64,000 bases of DNA from CAYYJS01 sp964472315 (GTDB lineage: Bacteria; Verrucomicrobiota; Kiritimatiellia; UBA8416): positions 1 to 64,000 of the forward strand of contig CAYYJS010000009.1 of NCBI GenBank assembly GCA_964472315.1. Reading direction: 5' to 3'. Shown piece by piece: positions 17,313 through 26,321 of the stretch; the first letter of the stretch is position 1, and each line of letters opens with the position of its first letter. The position numbers were made by a program, and so were the translations under genes. The notes under the pieces are model-generated. The model ran no database searches. It worked only from the letters and a program-made list of their open reading frames with translations, and was not told the origin of the DNA.

Positions 17313-19132
17313 GACACCTTTTCGAGATCGATGATGAGATGCTCCATGATGTAGTCGCGACGTTCCTGCGTATTCTTGCTCATGTAGAAGCTGAGCACCT
17401 CGGGAATCGAGTGCTCGCCATCGATCGAGACCGGGCTCAGGCGCATGTCGCCTCCGATGAACGCCTTAAACTCGCCGGGGGAGATCTCGCCGAGACCTTT
17501 GAACCGGGTGACCTCCGAGGCTTTGCCGAGGGACTTCATCGCCGTATCGCGCTCGGCCTCCGAGTAGCAGTAGATCGTCTCCTTCTTCGTCCGCACGCGG
17601 AACAGGGGCGTTTCGAGGATGACGAGGTGGTTCTGGGCGACGAGCGGCTGGAAGAAGCGCAGGAAGAAGGTGATCATCAGGTTGCGGATGTGCAGGCCGT
17701 CGACATCGGCATCGGTGGCGAGGATCACGCGGCCGTAGCGCAGGTTGTCGACCGATTCCTCGATGTTGAGGCAACGCATCAGGTTGTAGATCTCCGCGTT
17801 CTTGTACAGGGCATCGCGGCGCAGGTCGCAGACGTTGAGCGGTTTGCCTTTGAGGGTGTAGATGGCCTGCGTGTTGACGTCCCGGCAACTGACCAGCGAT
17901 CCGGCGGCGGACTGGCCCTCGGTGATGAAAATCATCGATTCCCCGCCCCGGTTGCGGCCCTTGTCGAGGTGCACCTTGCAGTCCTTGAGTTGCGGGATGC
18001 GGATCGAGATCGCCTTGGAGCGCTCGCGCGCCACCTTCTTCACGGCCTGCAGTTCTTTGCGCAGCTTCTGCGTGTCCTCGATCTTCTCGATCAGCTTCTC
18101 GGCGGACTTCCGGTCGCGGTGCATGAGGTCGGCGACGATGTCCTTCACCCGGTTGACGATATCCGAGCGAATCTCCACATTGCCGAGCTTGTTCTTCGTC
18201 TGCGACTCGAAGATGGGATCCTTGAGGCGGATGGCCACCGCGGCCAGGATGCCCTCGCGCACGTCGTCGCCGTCGTACTTGCCTTTGCTGAACTCGTTGA
18301 TGCCCTTGAGGATGCCCTCCCGGAAGGCGCTCAAATGCGTGCCCCCGTCGCTGGTGAACTGGCCGTTGACGAAGGAGAAGTACTCCTCGCTGAAGCGATT
18401 GGTGTGGGTGAAGGCGAATTCGAGCATCTTGTCGCGGTGGTGAAACGGCGGGTAGATCTTCTCGAACAGGCTCTCCTCGCGGATCAGGTCCAGCAGGCCA
18501 CCCTCGGAGACGAACGCCTTGTCGTTGTAATTGATGCGCAAGCCGGCATTCAGGTAGGCGTAGAAGCGGAGTCGCCGGCTTACGAGTTCCTCGCGGAAGG
18601 CGTACTTGCCGAAGATTTCCAAGTCCGGCGTAAACTCGACGTGCGTACCGTTCTTCTCGTTCGAACGGCCCTTCTTCTCGCGTTGCAGGAGTCCGCGTTC
18701 GAACTGCGCCTCGACATAGCTGCCGTCGCGGTGGCTGCGGACGAAGAAGTCGGAGGAGAGGGCGTTGACGGCCTTGGTTCCGACGCCGTTCAGGCCGACG
18801 CTGAACTGAAAGACATCGTCATTGTACTTGGCGCCGGTGTTGATGCGCGAGACGCACTCGACGACCTTGCCGAGGGGTATGCCGCGGCCATAATCGCGCA
18901 CGGTGACGCGGCCGTCGGCGATCGCGATGTCGATCTTGTGGCCATGCCCCATGATGTACTCGTCGATACCGTTGTCGACGACTTCCTTGAGCAGGATATA
19001 GACGCCGTCCTCGTACTGACTGCCGTCGCCGGTCCGGCCGATGTACATGCCGGTCCGCATGCGGATATGCTCGAGCGAAGAGAGCGTCTTGATCTTGCTC
19101 TCGTCATAGACATGCTTCTCGGTGGCGGCCAT
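17309..19132 (-). CDS. parE: DNA topoisomerase IV subunit B
   Basis: This 607-residue ATPase subunit has a GHKL ATP-binding domain (EVVDNGIDEY, DYGRGIPLG, GLNGVGTKAV) and a TOPRIM domain (TEGQSAAGS, then TDADVDGLHIRNL). The TOPRIM motif reads EGQSA rather than EGDSA, while the catalytic Glu and the DxD are kept. Its start overlaps the stop of the CDP-alcohol phosphatidyltransferase gene (TAATG), and its stop overlaps the parC start, so the three are translated as a unit. Confidence 0.93.
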   Translation of the reverse strand: MAATEKHVYDESKIKTLSSLEHIRMRTGMYIGRTGDGSQYEDGVYILLKEVVDNGIDEYIMGHGHKIDIAIADGRVTVRDYGRGIPLGKVVECVSRINTGAKYNDDVFQFSVGLNGVGTKAVNALSSDFFVRSHRDGSYVEAQFERGLLQREKKGRSNEKNGTHVEFTPDLEIFGKYAFREELVSRRLRFYAYLNAGLRINYNDKAFVSEGGLLDLIREESLFEKIYPPFHHRDKMLEFAFTHTNRFSEEYFSFVNGQFTSDGGTHLSAFREGILKGINEFSKGKYDGDDVREGILAAVAIRLKDPIFESQTKNKLGNVEIRSDIVNRVKDIVADLMHRDRKSAEKLIEKIEDTQKLRKELQAVKKVARERSKAISIRIPQLKDCKVHLDKGRNRGGESMIFITEGQSAAGSLVSCRDVNTQAIYTLKGKPLNVCDLRRDALYKNAEIYNLMRCLNIEESVDNLRYGRVILATDADVDGLHIRNLMITFFLRFFQPLVAQNHLVILETPLFRVRTKKETIYCYSEAERDTAMKSLGKASEVTRFKGLGEISPGEFKAFIGGDMRLSPVSIDGEHSIPEVLSFYMSKNTQERRDYIMEHLIIDLEKVS

Positions 19133-19773
19133 TACGCGGGGTTCCCCCCGTCCGACGCGTGAGCCGCGCGCCTCAGGTAAGGCCAGTAGTTGCGCGTGTA
19201 GACGAACAGCGAGATGACGGTGACCGTAAACGCGACCGCTTCAAAGGCGTAGGCGAACCACGGCGCGACGACCTGCATGTCCGCCGGGGCTTCCTCGAAA
19301 TAGTACACGATACAGATCATGGGGAAGTTGAGCGCCGTGCGCAGCTTGCCGGACCAGTTCGCCTGGCCGCTGACATTGTACATGGCGCCGATGGAACGGA
19401 GGAAGCTGACCCACTGATCGCGGGCGAGAAACAGCAGCGTCAAGACGAGCATGACGGTCGCATGCGTCAACTGGTTGTTCCGGGCGATGACGAAGACGAG
19501 CAGCGGCAGCGCGGCCAGGTAGAAGAACTTGTCCATCAGCGGGTCGGCGTGCGCGCCGAACTGCGTGGTCACGTTGAACTTGCGGGCGAAGTAGCCGTCG
19601 AAAAGATCGGTAAAGGCCGACAGCACGAGTGCCCAGTAGGCGATGAGGAACAGCCATGGCATGCGGTACGCCGGGTTGGTGTACACGATGGCGCTGGCGA
19701 AAAAGAGGAGGACGAGGGGAAACCGGACAAAGGTGAGGAACATGACGAACTGAAGTTTCCGCCTGTGTCCCAT
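19132..19773 (-). CDS. pgsA: CDP-alcohol phosphatidyltransferase family protein
   Basis: This 213-residue membrane enzyme transfers a phosphatidyl group from CDP-diacylglycerol to an alcohol; glycerol-3-phosphate (PgsA) is most likely. The family signature is complete: DLFDGYFAR, then G-x3-D-x3-D as FGAHADPLMD, near residue 65. Several hydrophobic helices surround it. I chose the ATG at 19773 because GAGGAG lies 7 bases upstream. It sits between tsf and parE in a co-directional row of housekeeping genes. The exact alcohol is inferred from the family, not shown. Confidence 0.82.
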   Translation of the reverse strand: MGHRRKLQFVMFLTFVRFPLVLLFFASAIVYTNPAYRMPWLFLIAYWALVLSAFTDLFDGYFARKFNVTTQFGAHADPLMDKFFYLAALPLLVFVIARNNQLTHATVMLVLTLLFLARDQWVSFLRSIGAMYNVSGQANWSGKLRTALNFPMICIVYYFEEAPADMQVVAPWFAYAFEAVAFTVTVISLFVYTRNYWPYLRRAAHASDGGNPA

Positions 19774-19803
19774 GGAACGACTCCTCGTGCTGACGCGCAT
19801 GGC

Positions 19804-19831
19804 GGCAGGCGGGGCCTTGGCCCCGCCTGCC
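19804..19831 (-). terminator. Strong GC hairpin after tsf
   Basis: A perfect 13-bp inverted repeat, GGCAGGCGGGGCC-TT-GGCCCCGCCTGCC, lies between the end of tsf and the start of the phosphatidyltransferase. There is no T-run on either side, so it may be a pause or attenuator, or a factor-dependent terminator, rather than a classic intrinsic terminator. Confidence 0.45.
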
Positions 19832-19849
19832 CGCAGTACCGGCAGGATA

Positions 19850-20686
19850 TCAGACGCCGAGCTGGTAGCGTACGAAGCGACGGATGACCGGTTTGTCGCC
19901 CAGTTCCCTGGCCTTCTCCTGAAGCAACGTGGTGATCGACTGCTTGGGTTCCTTCACGAAGCCCTGATCGACCAGGCACACCTCCTCGTAGAACTTGCGC
20001 ACCTTGCCGTCGACGATCTTCGAGACGATATTGGCGGGCTTGCCCACGACTTGTTTGGCGTAGATCTCCCGCTCCGAGGCCAGTACGTCGGCCGGCACCT
20101 CGGATGCGTCGAGATAGCGCGGGGCCGCGGCGGCGATGTGCAGCGTCAGGTCCTTGACGAGCGCGTCGAAGACCGGCGATGCGACGGTTTCGGGCTTCTC
20201 GCAGGCGACCTCCACGAGGACGCCGACCTTGCCGCCCATGTGGATGTATGAAGCCAGCTTGCCGGTGCCGCGCAATGTCAGCCGTACGTTCCGCCGGATC
20301 TTGATGTTCTCGCCGATGGCGGCGATCTTCGACATCAGGAGATCCCGGAGGACCTCGCCGAGAGGCTGGTCGGTGCCGAGGGCGCGCGTGGCGACATCGG
20401 CGACGAAGGCCTGGAAGTCCGCGTTGCGCGCGACGAAGTCCGTCTCGCAGTTGACCTCGACCATGCCCAGCGTGGCGCCGTTTGCGGTGGCGGCGGCGGC
20501 GATGATGCCCTGGTTCGCGGCCTTGTCGGCGCGCTTGGCGGCCACCGCCATGCCCTTCTCGCGCAGCAACTTCATGGCGGCGTCGAGATTGCCGTTGGCA
20601 TCCGTGAGCGCCTTCTTGCAGTCCATCATGCTGACGCCGGTCGCGTCACGCAGCTCTTTCACTTGCGAAGCAGTAATTTCTGCCAT
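19850..20686 (-). CDS. tsf: Translation elongation factor Ts
   Basis: EF-Ts recycles EF-Tu by exchanging GDP for GTP. The 278 residues have the N-terminal UBA-like domain with the family signature RDATGVSMMDCKKAL and the later VEVNCETDFVARN. The gene follows rpsB by 33 bp, the usual bacterial arrangement. Nothing is unusual in length or motifs. Confidence 0.96.
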   Translation of the reverse strand: MAEITASQVKELRDATGVSMMDCKKALTDANGNLDAAMKLLREKGMAVAAKRADKAANQGIIAAAATANGATLGMVEVNCETDFVARNADFQAFVADVATRALGTDQPLGEVLRDLLMSKIAAIGENIKIRRNVRLTLRGTGKLASYIHMGGKVGVLVEVACEKPETVASPVFDALVKDLTLHIAAAAPRYLDASEVPADVLASEREIYAKQVVGKPANIVSKIVDGKVRKFYEEVCLVDQGFVKEPKQSITTLLQEKARELGDKPVIRRFVRYQLGV

Positions 20687-20719
20687 GGTTCCATCTCCTC
20701 TATCGGTATGTCTGGCGGT

Positions 20720-21616
20720 CTATTCTCCGGCGGCATCGGCGGAAGCGGCCGTGTCGAGCGACGCGGCTTCGGCTTCGATCTTGGCTTCCGCCTTGGCCTT
20801 GGCGCGCGCTTTGGCGGCGGCTTCGGATTCGGCCTTGGCGCGTGCGGCGGCCTCGTCGCGGGCGCGTTCGTCGGCGGCACGCTTGCGGGCCTGCTCCGCG
20901 GCGATCTGCGCATAGGCCTTCTTGCCGTCGTTGACGGCGCCGGCGACGGCTTCCGCGATCAGGCGGATGGCCCGAATGGCATCGTCGTTGCCGGGAATGG
21001 GGTAGTCGATCAGGTCCGGATCGCAGTTCGTATCGACGATCGCGATGACCGGGATCTCGAGGCGGGCGGCTTCCAGGACCGCGTTTTGTTCGCGGTTGAT
21101 GTCGACGATGAACATCGCTCCGGGGAGCGTATCCATCTCGGCGACGCCGCTCAGGTTGCGTTCGAGCTTGGCCAACTCATGGCGCATCAGGGACGCTTCC
21201 TTCTTGAGCATGCGGCTCAGTTCGCCGGAGCTCTCGGCCAGGCGCAACTCCTTCAAGCGTTTGACGCGGGTGCGGACGGTGGCCGAATTCGTCAGCATGC
21301 CGCCCAGCCAGCGTTGCACGACGCACGGCTGCCCGGCGCTCGCGGCGGTCTCCTGAATGACCTGCTGGGCCTGTTTCTTGGTGCCGACGAACAGGACCGA
21401 TTCGCCGTTCGCGGCCACTTCGCGCACGAACTCGAGTGCGCGGGTCAGCATGGCCATGCTCTTGGAGAGGTCGACGATGTGGATGCCGTTTCGCTTGTCG
21501 AAGATGTAGGGTTTCATCTTCGGGTTCCACCGCTTGGTCTGATGACCGAAGTGGAGTCCTGCGTCGAGCAGGTCGCGTACGGTGACGGCGGGACGTTCTT
21601 CTAATGCTGTTTCCAC
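20720..21616 (-). CDS. rpsB: 30S ribosomal protein S2 with long charged tail
   Basis: This is ribosomal protein S2 of 298 residues. The typical features are LLDAGLHFGHQTKRWNPKM, the VLFVGTKKQAQ segment and PVIAIVDTNCDPDLIDYPIPGNDDA. The last ~65 residues form an Ala/Lys/Glu/Arg-rich coiled-coil-like tail (for example KARAKAKAEAKIEAE) that is absent in most S2 proteins. The 205 bp upstream, shared with the divergent subtilase, should hold its promoter and leader. Confidence 0.96.
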   Translation of the reverse strand: METALEERPAVTVRDLLDAGLHFGHQTKRWNPKMKPYIFDKRNGIHIVDLSKSMAMLTRALEFVREVAANGESVLFVGTKKQAQQVIQETAASAGQPCVVQRWLGGMLTNSATVRTRVKRLKELRLAESSGELSRMLKKEASLMRHELAKLERNLSGVAEMDTLPGAMFIVDINREQNAVLEAARLEIPVIAIVDTNCDPDLIDYPIPGNDDAIRAIRLIAEAVAGAVNDGKKAYAQIAAEQARKRAADERARDEAAARAKAESEAAAKARAKAKAEAKIEAEAASLDTAASADAAGE

Positions 21617-21821
21617 AATGAACTCCTTCCTGTAGCCGGTTCACGGCCACATGCGAATCCGCTTTGGCCTTTCTTGTGGAAAGAAAGGCGCTCGCTTCCG
21701 CCACCAGGCACCATGCCGGCAGCGATTGAGCCACGAACGGTATCACACGACGCCGGAGAGACAAGGAAAAAGAGGTTCTGGCTGGCGCGCGGTGCGCGCG
21801 GCGTCTATACTGGGAGCACGT

Positions 21822-24800
21822 ATGAGAACGATGGGGCCGATAGCGAAGGCGGCCGCCCGACTGGCGATTTCCACGCTGGTTGTCGGGGCCGTGTGTCTGG
21901 TCCTCGCCGCGGTCGGCGCGCATCGACACGGAACGGCGTCGTCCGGGGTGCCCGCGCGGGCCGTCGAACCCGGGATGCAACCGGGCGGCAACGCGGTCGT
22001 GGGCGCCGACGGGGCGCCGTCGGGCGTTGCCGCGGCAACGCCGCCGTCGTTGCCAGGCGCCGCCCCGGCGGGCCTGATCGGTGGCGGCATGCATGCGCCG
22101 GCCGGGCCGTCGTCGACGCGGCCCGGAGATCCCGTGGCCATGGCCGACCGCTATGCCGATGCCGAAGTCTTGTCGTCCATCGAACAGGCCGACGATACGG
22201 GCGGCTGTCGCCGTATCGCGCGGCTGCTGCGGACAACGTTCAAGTACCCGTTCATCAGGGTCGAGGACGAACGGGTCTGGTCCGCGTCGTCCCGGACATG
22301 GGTGCTGGTGCGGCAGACGGCAATGGTCGCCGATCATGTCCTCGTCACGCTTCGCGAGGGGCGCACGCGCGATGAATTGGCGGCGCTGGCCGCGGGGCAT
22401 GGGGCGGCGATTCGCCGCGACCTGCGCACGGCCGACACCTATCTCGTCGCCGCGGCGCCGGCCCTGGAAACCGTGCCGGAACTCGTTCGGGCGTTGCGCC
22501 GGGCGACCGGCATCGTGGCGATCGCCGAACCGGATATGCTCGTGCATGCGGCGGCGGTGCCGAACGACCTGCTCTACAACAACCAGTGGTACCTGCCCCA
22601 TATCGGCCTGCCGAGCGTATGGAACTTCGCAACCGGACGTGGCACCGTGGTCGTCGCCGTCATCGATACCGGCGCCGACTATGTCCATCCCGAACTGGCG
22701 CCGAACATCTGGATCAACGGCGGCGAGATTGCCGGGAACGGTAAGGACGATGACGGCAACGGGTATATCGATGACGTCAACGGCTGGGACTTCGACGAAG
22801 ACGACAACAGCCCGACTGACGCGCAGTCGCACGGGACGCACGTCGCCGGGACTATCGGCGCCGTCGGGAACAACGGAGATGGCGTAGCCGGCGTGTGTTG
22901 GAACGTGCGGGTCATGCCGATCCGGTTCATCGGCGAAGACGGCGAAGGCGCCACGTCCGACGCGATCGATTCGCTGAACTATGCGATTCTGATGCGGCGG
23001 CGCGGCGCCAATGTGCGTGTGGTCAACGCGAGCTGGGGCGGCGGCGGGTTCTCGGACACGCTGCGTCTGGCCATCGGGATCAGCGCGACCGAAGGCATGC
23101 TTTTCGTCGCCGCCGCCGGGAACGATGGTATGAACAACGACATCACCGCGCACTACCCGTCGAACTACGAGAACGCCAGCATCATCGCCGTGGCGAACAC
23201 GGACCGGTTCGACGCGCGCCGCTCCACGTCCAACTATGGCGCCGTGAAGGTGGATCTGGGTGCGCCCGGCACGGACATCTACAACCTCTACCCCGGTGTA
23301 TACGGGTACAAGACCGGCACGTCGATGTCGGCGCCCGTCGTGTCCGGCGTGGCGGCGCTGCTGTGGGAGTATCTGCCCGAATTGACGTGGGGAGAGGTCA
23401 AGGCCGCGATTCTCGACGGTTGTGATCCGGTGGCGTCGATGGCCGGGGTCACTGTTACGGGCGGACGTCTGAACGCATATGGCGCGTTCAAGGCCATCCC
23501 GCCGCGGATCGTCCATGTGCCGCCGGGCAACACGACCAACACGGTGGATGGCCATATCATCGAAGCGCGGGTCATTCCCGCGGACCTGTTGGCGTCGCCG
23601 GGGGTCACGGTGCGATGGAACACGAACGGCCTGGGCCATTCCTTTACGACCGGGATACTGACACGGGTGACCAACGATCTCTTCCGCGGCACGATCCCGG
23701 CGGTGCCGCTGGACACTACGGTCTATTATTCGCTGCACGCCACTACGGTGGGCGGTGGCTCGACGGCCAGTCCGACGAACGCTCCCGCCGCGGTGCATGC
23801 CTTTTCCGTTGTAATGGCCCAGGACCTTGCGATCACCGGGACGCCGGAAGCCATAGGCACGGTCACGCCGCCCTACGGCGGCCATACGCTGCCGTATGCG
23901 GAGGCCGTGACAGCCATGGCGCCGGCGGTGGTCGGGGAGACGAACGGGCAGCGTTTCGCCTGCGTCGGATGGTTTGGCGGCGGCAGCGTACCGGCGGCGG
24001 GCGCGACGAATCGCGTTTCGTTCGTCATCCGCGGACCGAGTTCCCTGGCGTGGCGTTGGCAGCGGCAGTACCGCCTCACGGCGCAGGATTCGTTCGGCGG
24101 CGCCATAGGTTCCGGTTGGTGGGGTGAGGGCGCCGCCGCGACTACGCCGGTCGCGGTTGCGGCCATCGTCGTCTCCGGTGTCGAGTACCGGTTCGTCGAA
24201 TGGCGGGTCGACGGCGTGCGTCTACCGGGGCTTAACGACGCCGCGACGAATCCGGCGGGTGGGATCGCGATGGCCGGACCGCGCGCGGCCATGGCCGTCT
24301 ATGTCAGGGCGAGTCTGGATACCGACGGCAACGGGCTGCCGGACTGGTGGGAACGGCGGCACTTCGGACGCACGGGAATGCCGGCGAACGGCGACTTCGA
24401 CGCCGATGGCGCCGTGAACCGGCAGGAGTATCTGGACGGCACCGATCCGCGCGAGCGGACCGATTATCCGCGGGCGCCGGTCCTTGCGCATGCGGCGCTG
24501 GCGGCCGTGCAAGCCACGCCGTCGCCCTGGCGCATCGAGGCGGCGATTACCGACAACCAGTCGGTGAGTACGGCAACGATGGAATGGCGGCGCAACGCGG
24601 GGGCATGGCAATCGACGCCGATGGTCGCGGAGTCCGGCAACCTGTACGCGGCGTCGATCCCGTCGCCCCACGCGCTGGGCGATGCGTACGAGTATCGCCT
24701 CCGGGCCGCCGACGCCGTCGGGTTGACGGTGCAGACGCCGGTGTACGCCTTCGGGGTGGCCTACGCGCGGATGGTGGTGTCGCCGACGAACAGCGCCGTG

Positions 24801-26237
24801 ATCGTGTCGGCCGGTGTCGCGACGAACGTGACCGTGACCGTCACGAACGCCGGCAACGCCGTGTTGCATTGGCAATGCCGTCCCGTGTGGGACGAGACGT
24901 TCGACACGAGTTACGGGCGTCCCTTCACGACCGGGGGCGCCAACGACTTGTGGCATCGGAGCGACTACCGCGCACGTTCCGGCTCGACGTCGTGGTATTG
25001 CGGCCGGGCCTCCAGTCGCCTGTACACCGACTCGATGAACGCCTGGCTGCGGACGCCCGTGGTGACGCCGGCCCCGGGAGCGCGGCTGCGCTTCGATTAC
25101 TGGGCCGACGTGGAGTACGACGACGGGCGCAAGGATGACCATTACTGGGATGGCGGGGTTGTCGAAGTGTCGACAAACGGCGGGTTGAGTTTCGTGCCGT
25201 TGTTCCCGGAAGGCGGCTATCCGCACCGGATCACGCCCAACGAAGACTCCCCGTTCGCGCCGGATACGCCGTGTTTCGGCGGCGATGGCGGGTGGACGAA
25301 CGCGGTGTTCGATCTGAGCGCCTATGCGGGGCGGGACGTGCAGATCCAGTTCCGCTTCGGCTCGGACATGTACACGGTCGACGAGGGGTGGTACATCGAC
25401 AACGTGACGATCGAATCGGTGCGCCTGCGCGAGAACTGGATCGCCGTCGACGAACGGTCCGGAAGTCTGGCGCCGGGCGCCTCCGACGCGGTCGTCTTCG
25501 CCGTGGCGTCCACCGGCGTGGTGGACGGCGTCCGCACGGCACGGGTGGTGTTCGCGGCCAACGATCCCGAGCGCGGCGCGATCGAAGTCCCCGCGACCAT
25601 GACCGTGGACAACGACCCGCCCGATGCCCGCGACGCCGTTGTGCGCTTCCAGGTCAGTCCGTACGGCGATTATACGCTTTCGGCGGACGTTGCCGGCTCG
25701 TGGTACGGGTTCCGCGATACGGTTGCCGGCATCGCCGGCTACTACGTCGGACTGACCGATGGCGGCGGCACGACGGGGGGGCGTTGGGTGGCGGGCACGA
25801 ATACCGTCGTCGAAGGGCTGCCGTTGGACGAGCGCAGCCGGGTTTACGTGTGGGCGCGGGACAAGGCGGGGAACATCGGTCCGGCCGCCGCCGGCGAGGT
25901 CCTGGTGTTGAGCGCCGATGGCGATTTCGACGGCGACGGCCGGCGCAACGCGGAGGAGGAGGTCTCCGGCACCGATGCCGGTGACGGCGGGAGCGTGTTG
26001 AGCCTGGCGACCGAGTGGCAGGGGGCGGGCGGGGAGACATTCGTCCTCTCGTGGCCGACGGCGCTGCACCGGTTTTACAGCCTGTACCGCGCCTCCGGTT
26101 CCATTGGCAACGCGCCGGGCGAGTGGGCGCCGGTGCCGGATATGACGGTGCGGCCGGGCACGGGCGGGACCATGTCCTACACGGGATCCGTCGGTCAGGC
26201 GCGCGCGGTCTTCTACCGCATCGCGGTATCCGACTGA
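21822..26237 (+). CDS. Large exported subtilisin-like serine peptidase
   Basis: This protein of about 1471 residues belongs to the S8 family. After an N-terminal hydrophobic segment (ISTLVVGAVCLVLAAVGA) there is a propeptide-like region with LVTLREGRTRDELAAL. The catalytic domain then has Asp282 in VIDTGADY, His337 in SHGTHVAG, Asn in AAAGNDG and Ser501 in GTSMSAP. The C-terminal two thirds are beta-rich modules, including two calcium-type DxDGNG/DxDGDG segments (DTDGNGLPDWWERR and DFDGDGRRNAEEE). A concanavalin-like region (TPGARLRFDYWADVEYDDG in part) and Ig-like repeats are also seen. I chose the ATG at 21822, preceded by GGGAG, since it starts the signal. It is likely cell-surface or secreted. 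Confidence 0.88.
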   Translation: MRTMGPIAKAAARLAISTLVVGAVCLVLAAVGAHRHGTASSGVPARAVEPGMQPGGNAVVGADGAPSGVAAATPPSLPGAAPAGLIGGGMHAPAGPSSTRPGDPVAMADRYADAEVLSSIEQADDTGGCRRIARLLRTTFKYPFIRVEDERVWSASSRTWVLVRQTAMVADHVLVTLREGRTRDELAALAAGHGAAIRRDLRTADTYLVAAAPALETVPELVRALRRATGIVAIAEPDMLVHAAAVPNDLLYNNQWYLPHIGLPSVWNFATGRGTVVVAVIDTGADYVHPELAPNIWINGGEIAGNGKDDDGNGYIDDVNGWDFDEDDNSPTDAQSHGTHVAGTIGAVGNNGDGVAGVCWNVRVMPIRFIGEDGEGATSDAIDSLNYAILMRRRGANVRVVNASWGGGGFSDTLRLAIGISATEGMLFVAAAGNDGMNNDITAHYPSNYENASIIAVANTDRFDARRSTSNYGAVKVDLGAPGTDIYNLYPGVYGYKTGTSMSAPVVSGVAALLWEYLPELTWGEVKAAILDGCDPVASMAGVTVTGGRLNAYGAFKAIPPRIVHVPPGNTTNTVDGHIIEARVIPADLLASPGVTVRWNTNGLGHSFTTGILTRVTNDLFRGTIPAVPLDTTVYYSLHATTVGGGSTASPTNAPAAVHAFSVVMAQDLAITGTPEAIGTVTPPYGGHTLPYAEAVTAMAPAVVGETNGQRFACVGWFGGGSVPAAGATNRVSFVIRGPSSLAWRWQRQYRLTAQDSFGGAIGSGWWGEGAAATTPVAVAAIVVSGVEYRFVEWRVDGVRLPGLNDAATNPAGGIAMAGPRAAMAVYVRASLDTDGNGLPDWWERRHFGRTGMPANGDFDADGAVNRQEYLDGTDPRERTDYPRAPVLAHAALAAVQATPSPWRIEAAITDNQSVSTATMEWRRNAGAWQSTPMVAESGNLYAASIPSPHALGDAYEYRLRAADAVGLTVQTPVYAFGVAYARMVVSPTNSAVIVSAGVATNVTVTVTNAGNAVLHWQCRPVWDETFDTSYGRPFTTGGANDLWHRSDYRARSGSTSWYCGRASSRLYTDSMNAWLRTPVVTPAPGARLRFDYWADVEYDDGRKDDHYWDGGVVEVSTNGGLSFVPLFPEGGYPHRITPNEDSPFAPDTPCFGGDGGWTNAVFDLSAYAGRDVQIQFRFGSDMYTVDEGWYIDNVTIESVRLRENWIAVDERSGSLAPGASDAVVFAVASTGVVDGVRTARVVFAANDPERGAIEVPATMTVDNDPPDARDAVVRFQVSPYGDYTLSADVAGSWYGFRDTVAGIAGYYVGLTDGGGTTGGRWVAGTNTVVEGLPLDERSRVYVWARDKAGNIGPAAAGEVLVLSADGDFDGDGRRNAEEEVSGTDAGDGGSVLSLATEWQGAGGETFVLSWPTALHRFYSLYRASGSIGNAPGEWAPVPDMTVRPGTGGTMSYTGSVGQARAVFYRIAVSD

Positions 26238-26321
26238 CGGTGCATATTTTCGCTCGCGTTCGCGATGTGCACGCGGCTATAGTCCGACACTGTCCTTTAA
26301 CCGTGCGGGGAGGTGTCTTCC

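Noticed and set aside
15048..19132. gyrA/gyrB instead of parC/parE
   Set aside because: The 607-residue B subunit, its overlap with the A subunit and the short A-subunit C-terminal region fit topoisomerase IV better.
15009..19162. Two plus-strand open frames of 781 and 607 residues opposite parC and parE
   Set aside because: They mirror the topoisomerase genes codon for codon, lack motifs and have skewed composition, so they are shadows.
21177..23885. 902-residue minus-strand frame opposite the subtilase and overlapping rpsB
   Set aside because: The subtilase triad on the other strand is complete and rpsB is certain, so this frame is an artefact.
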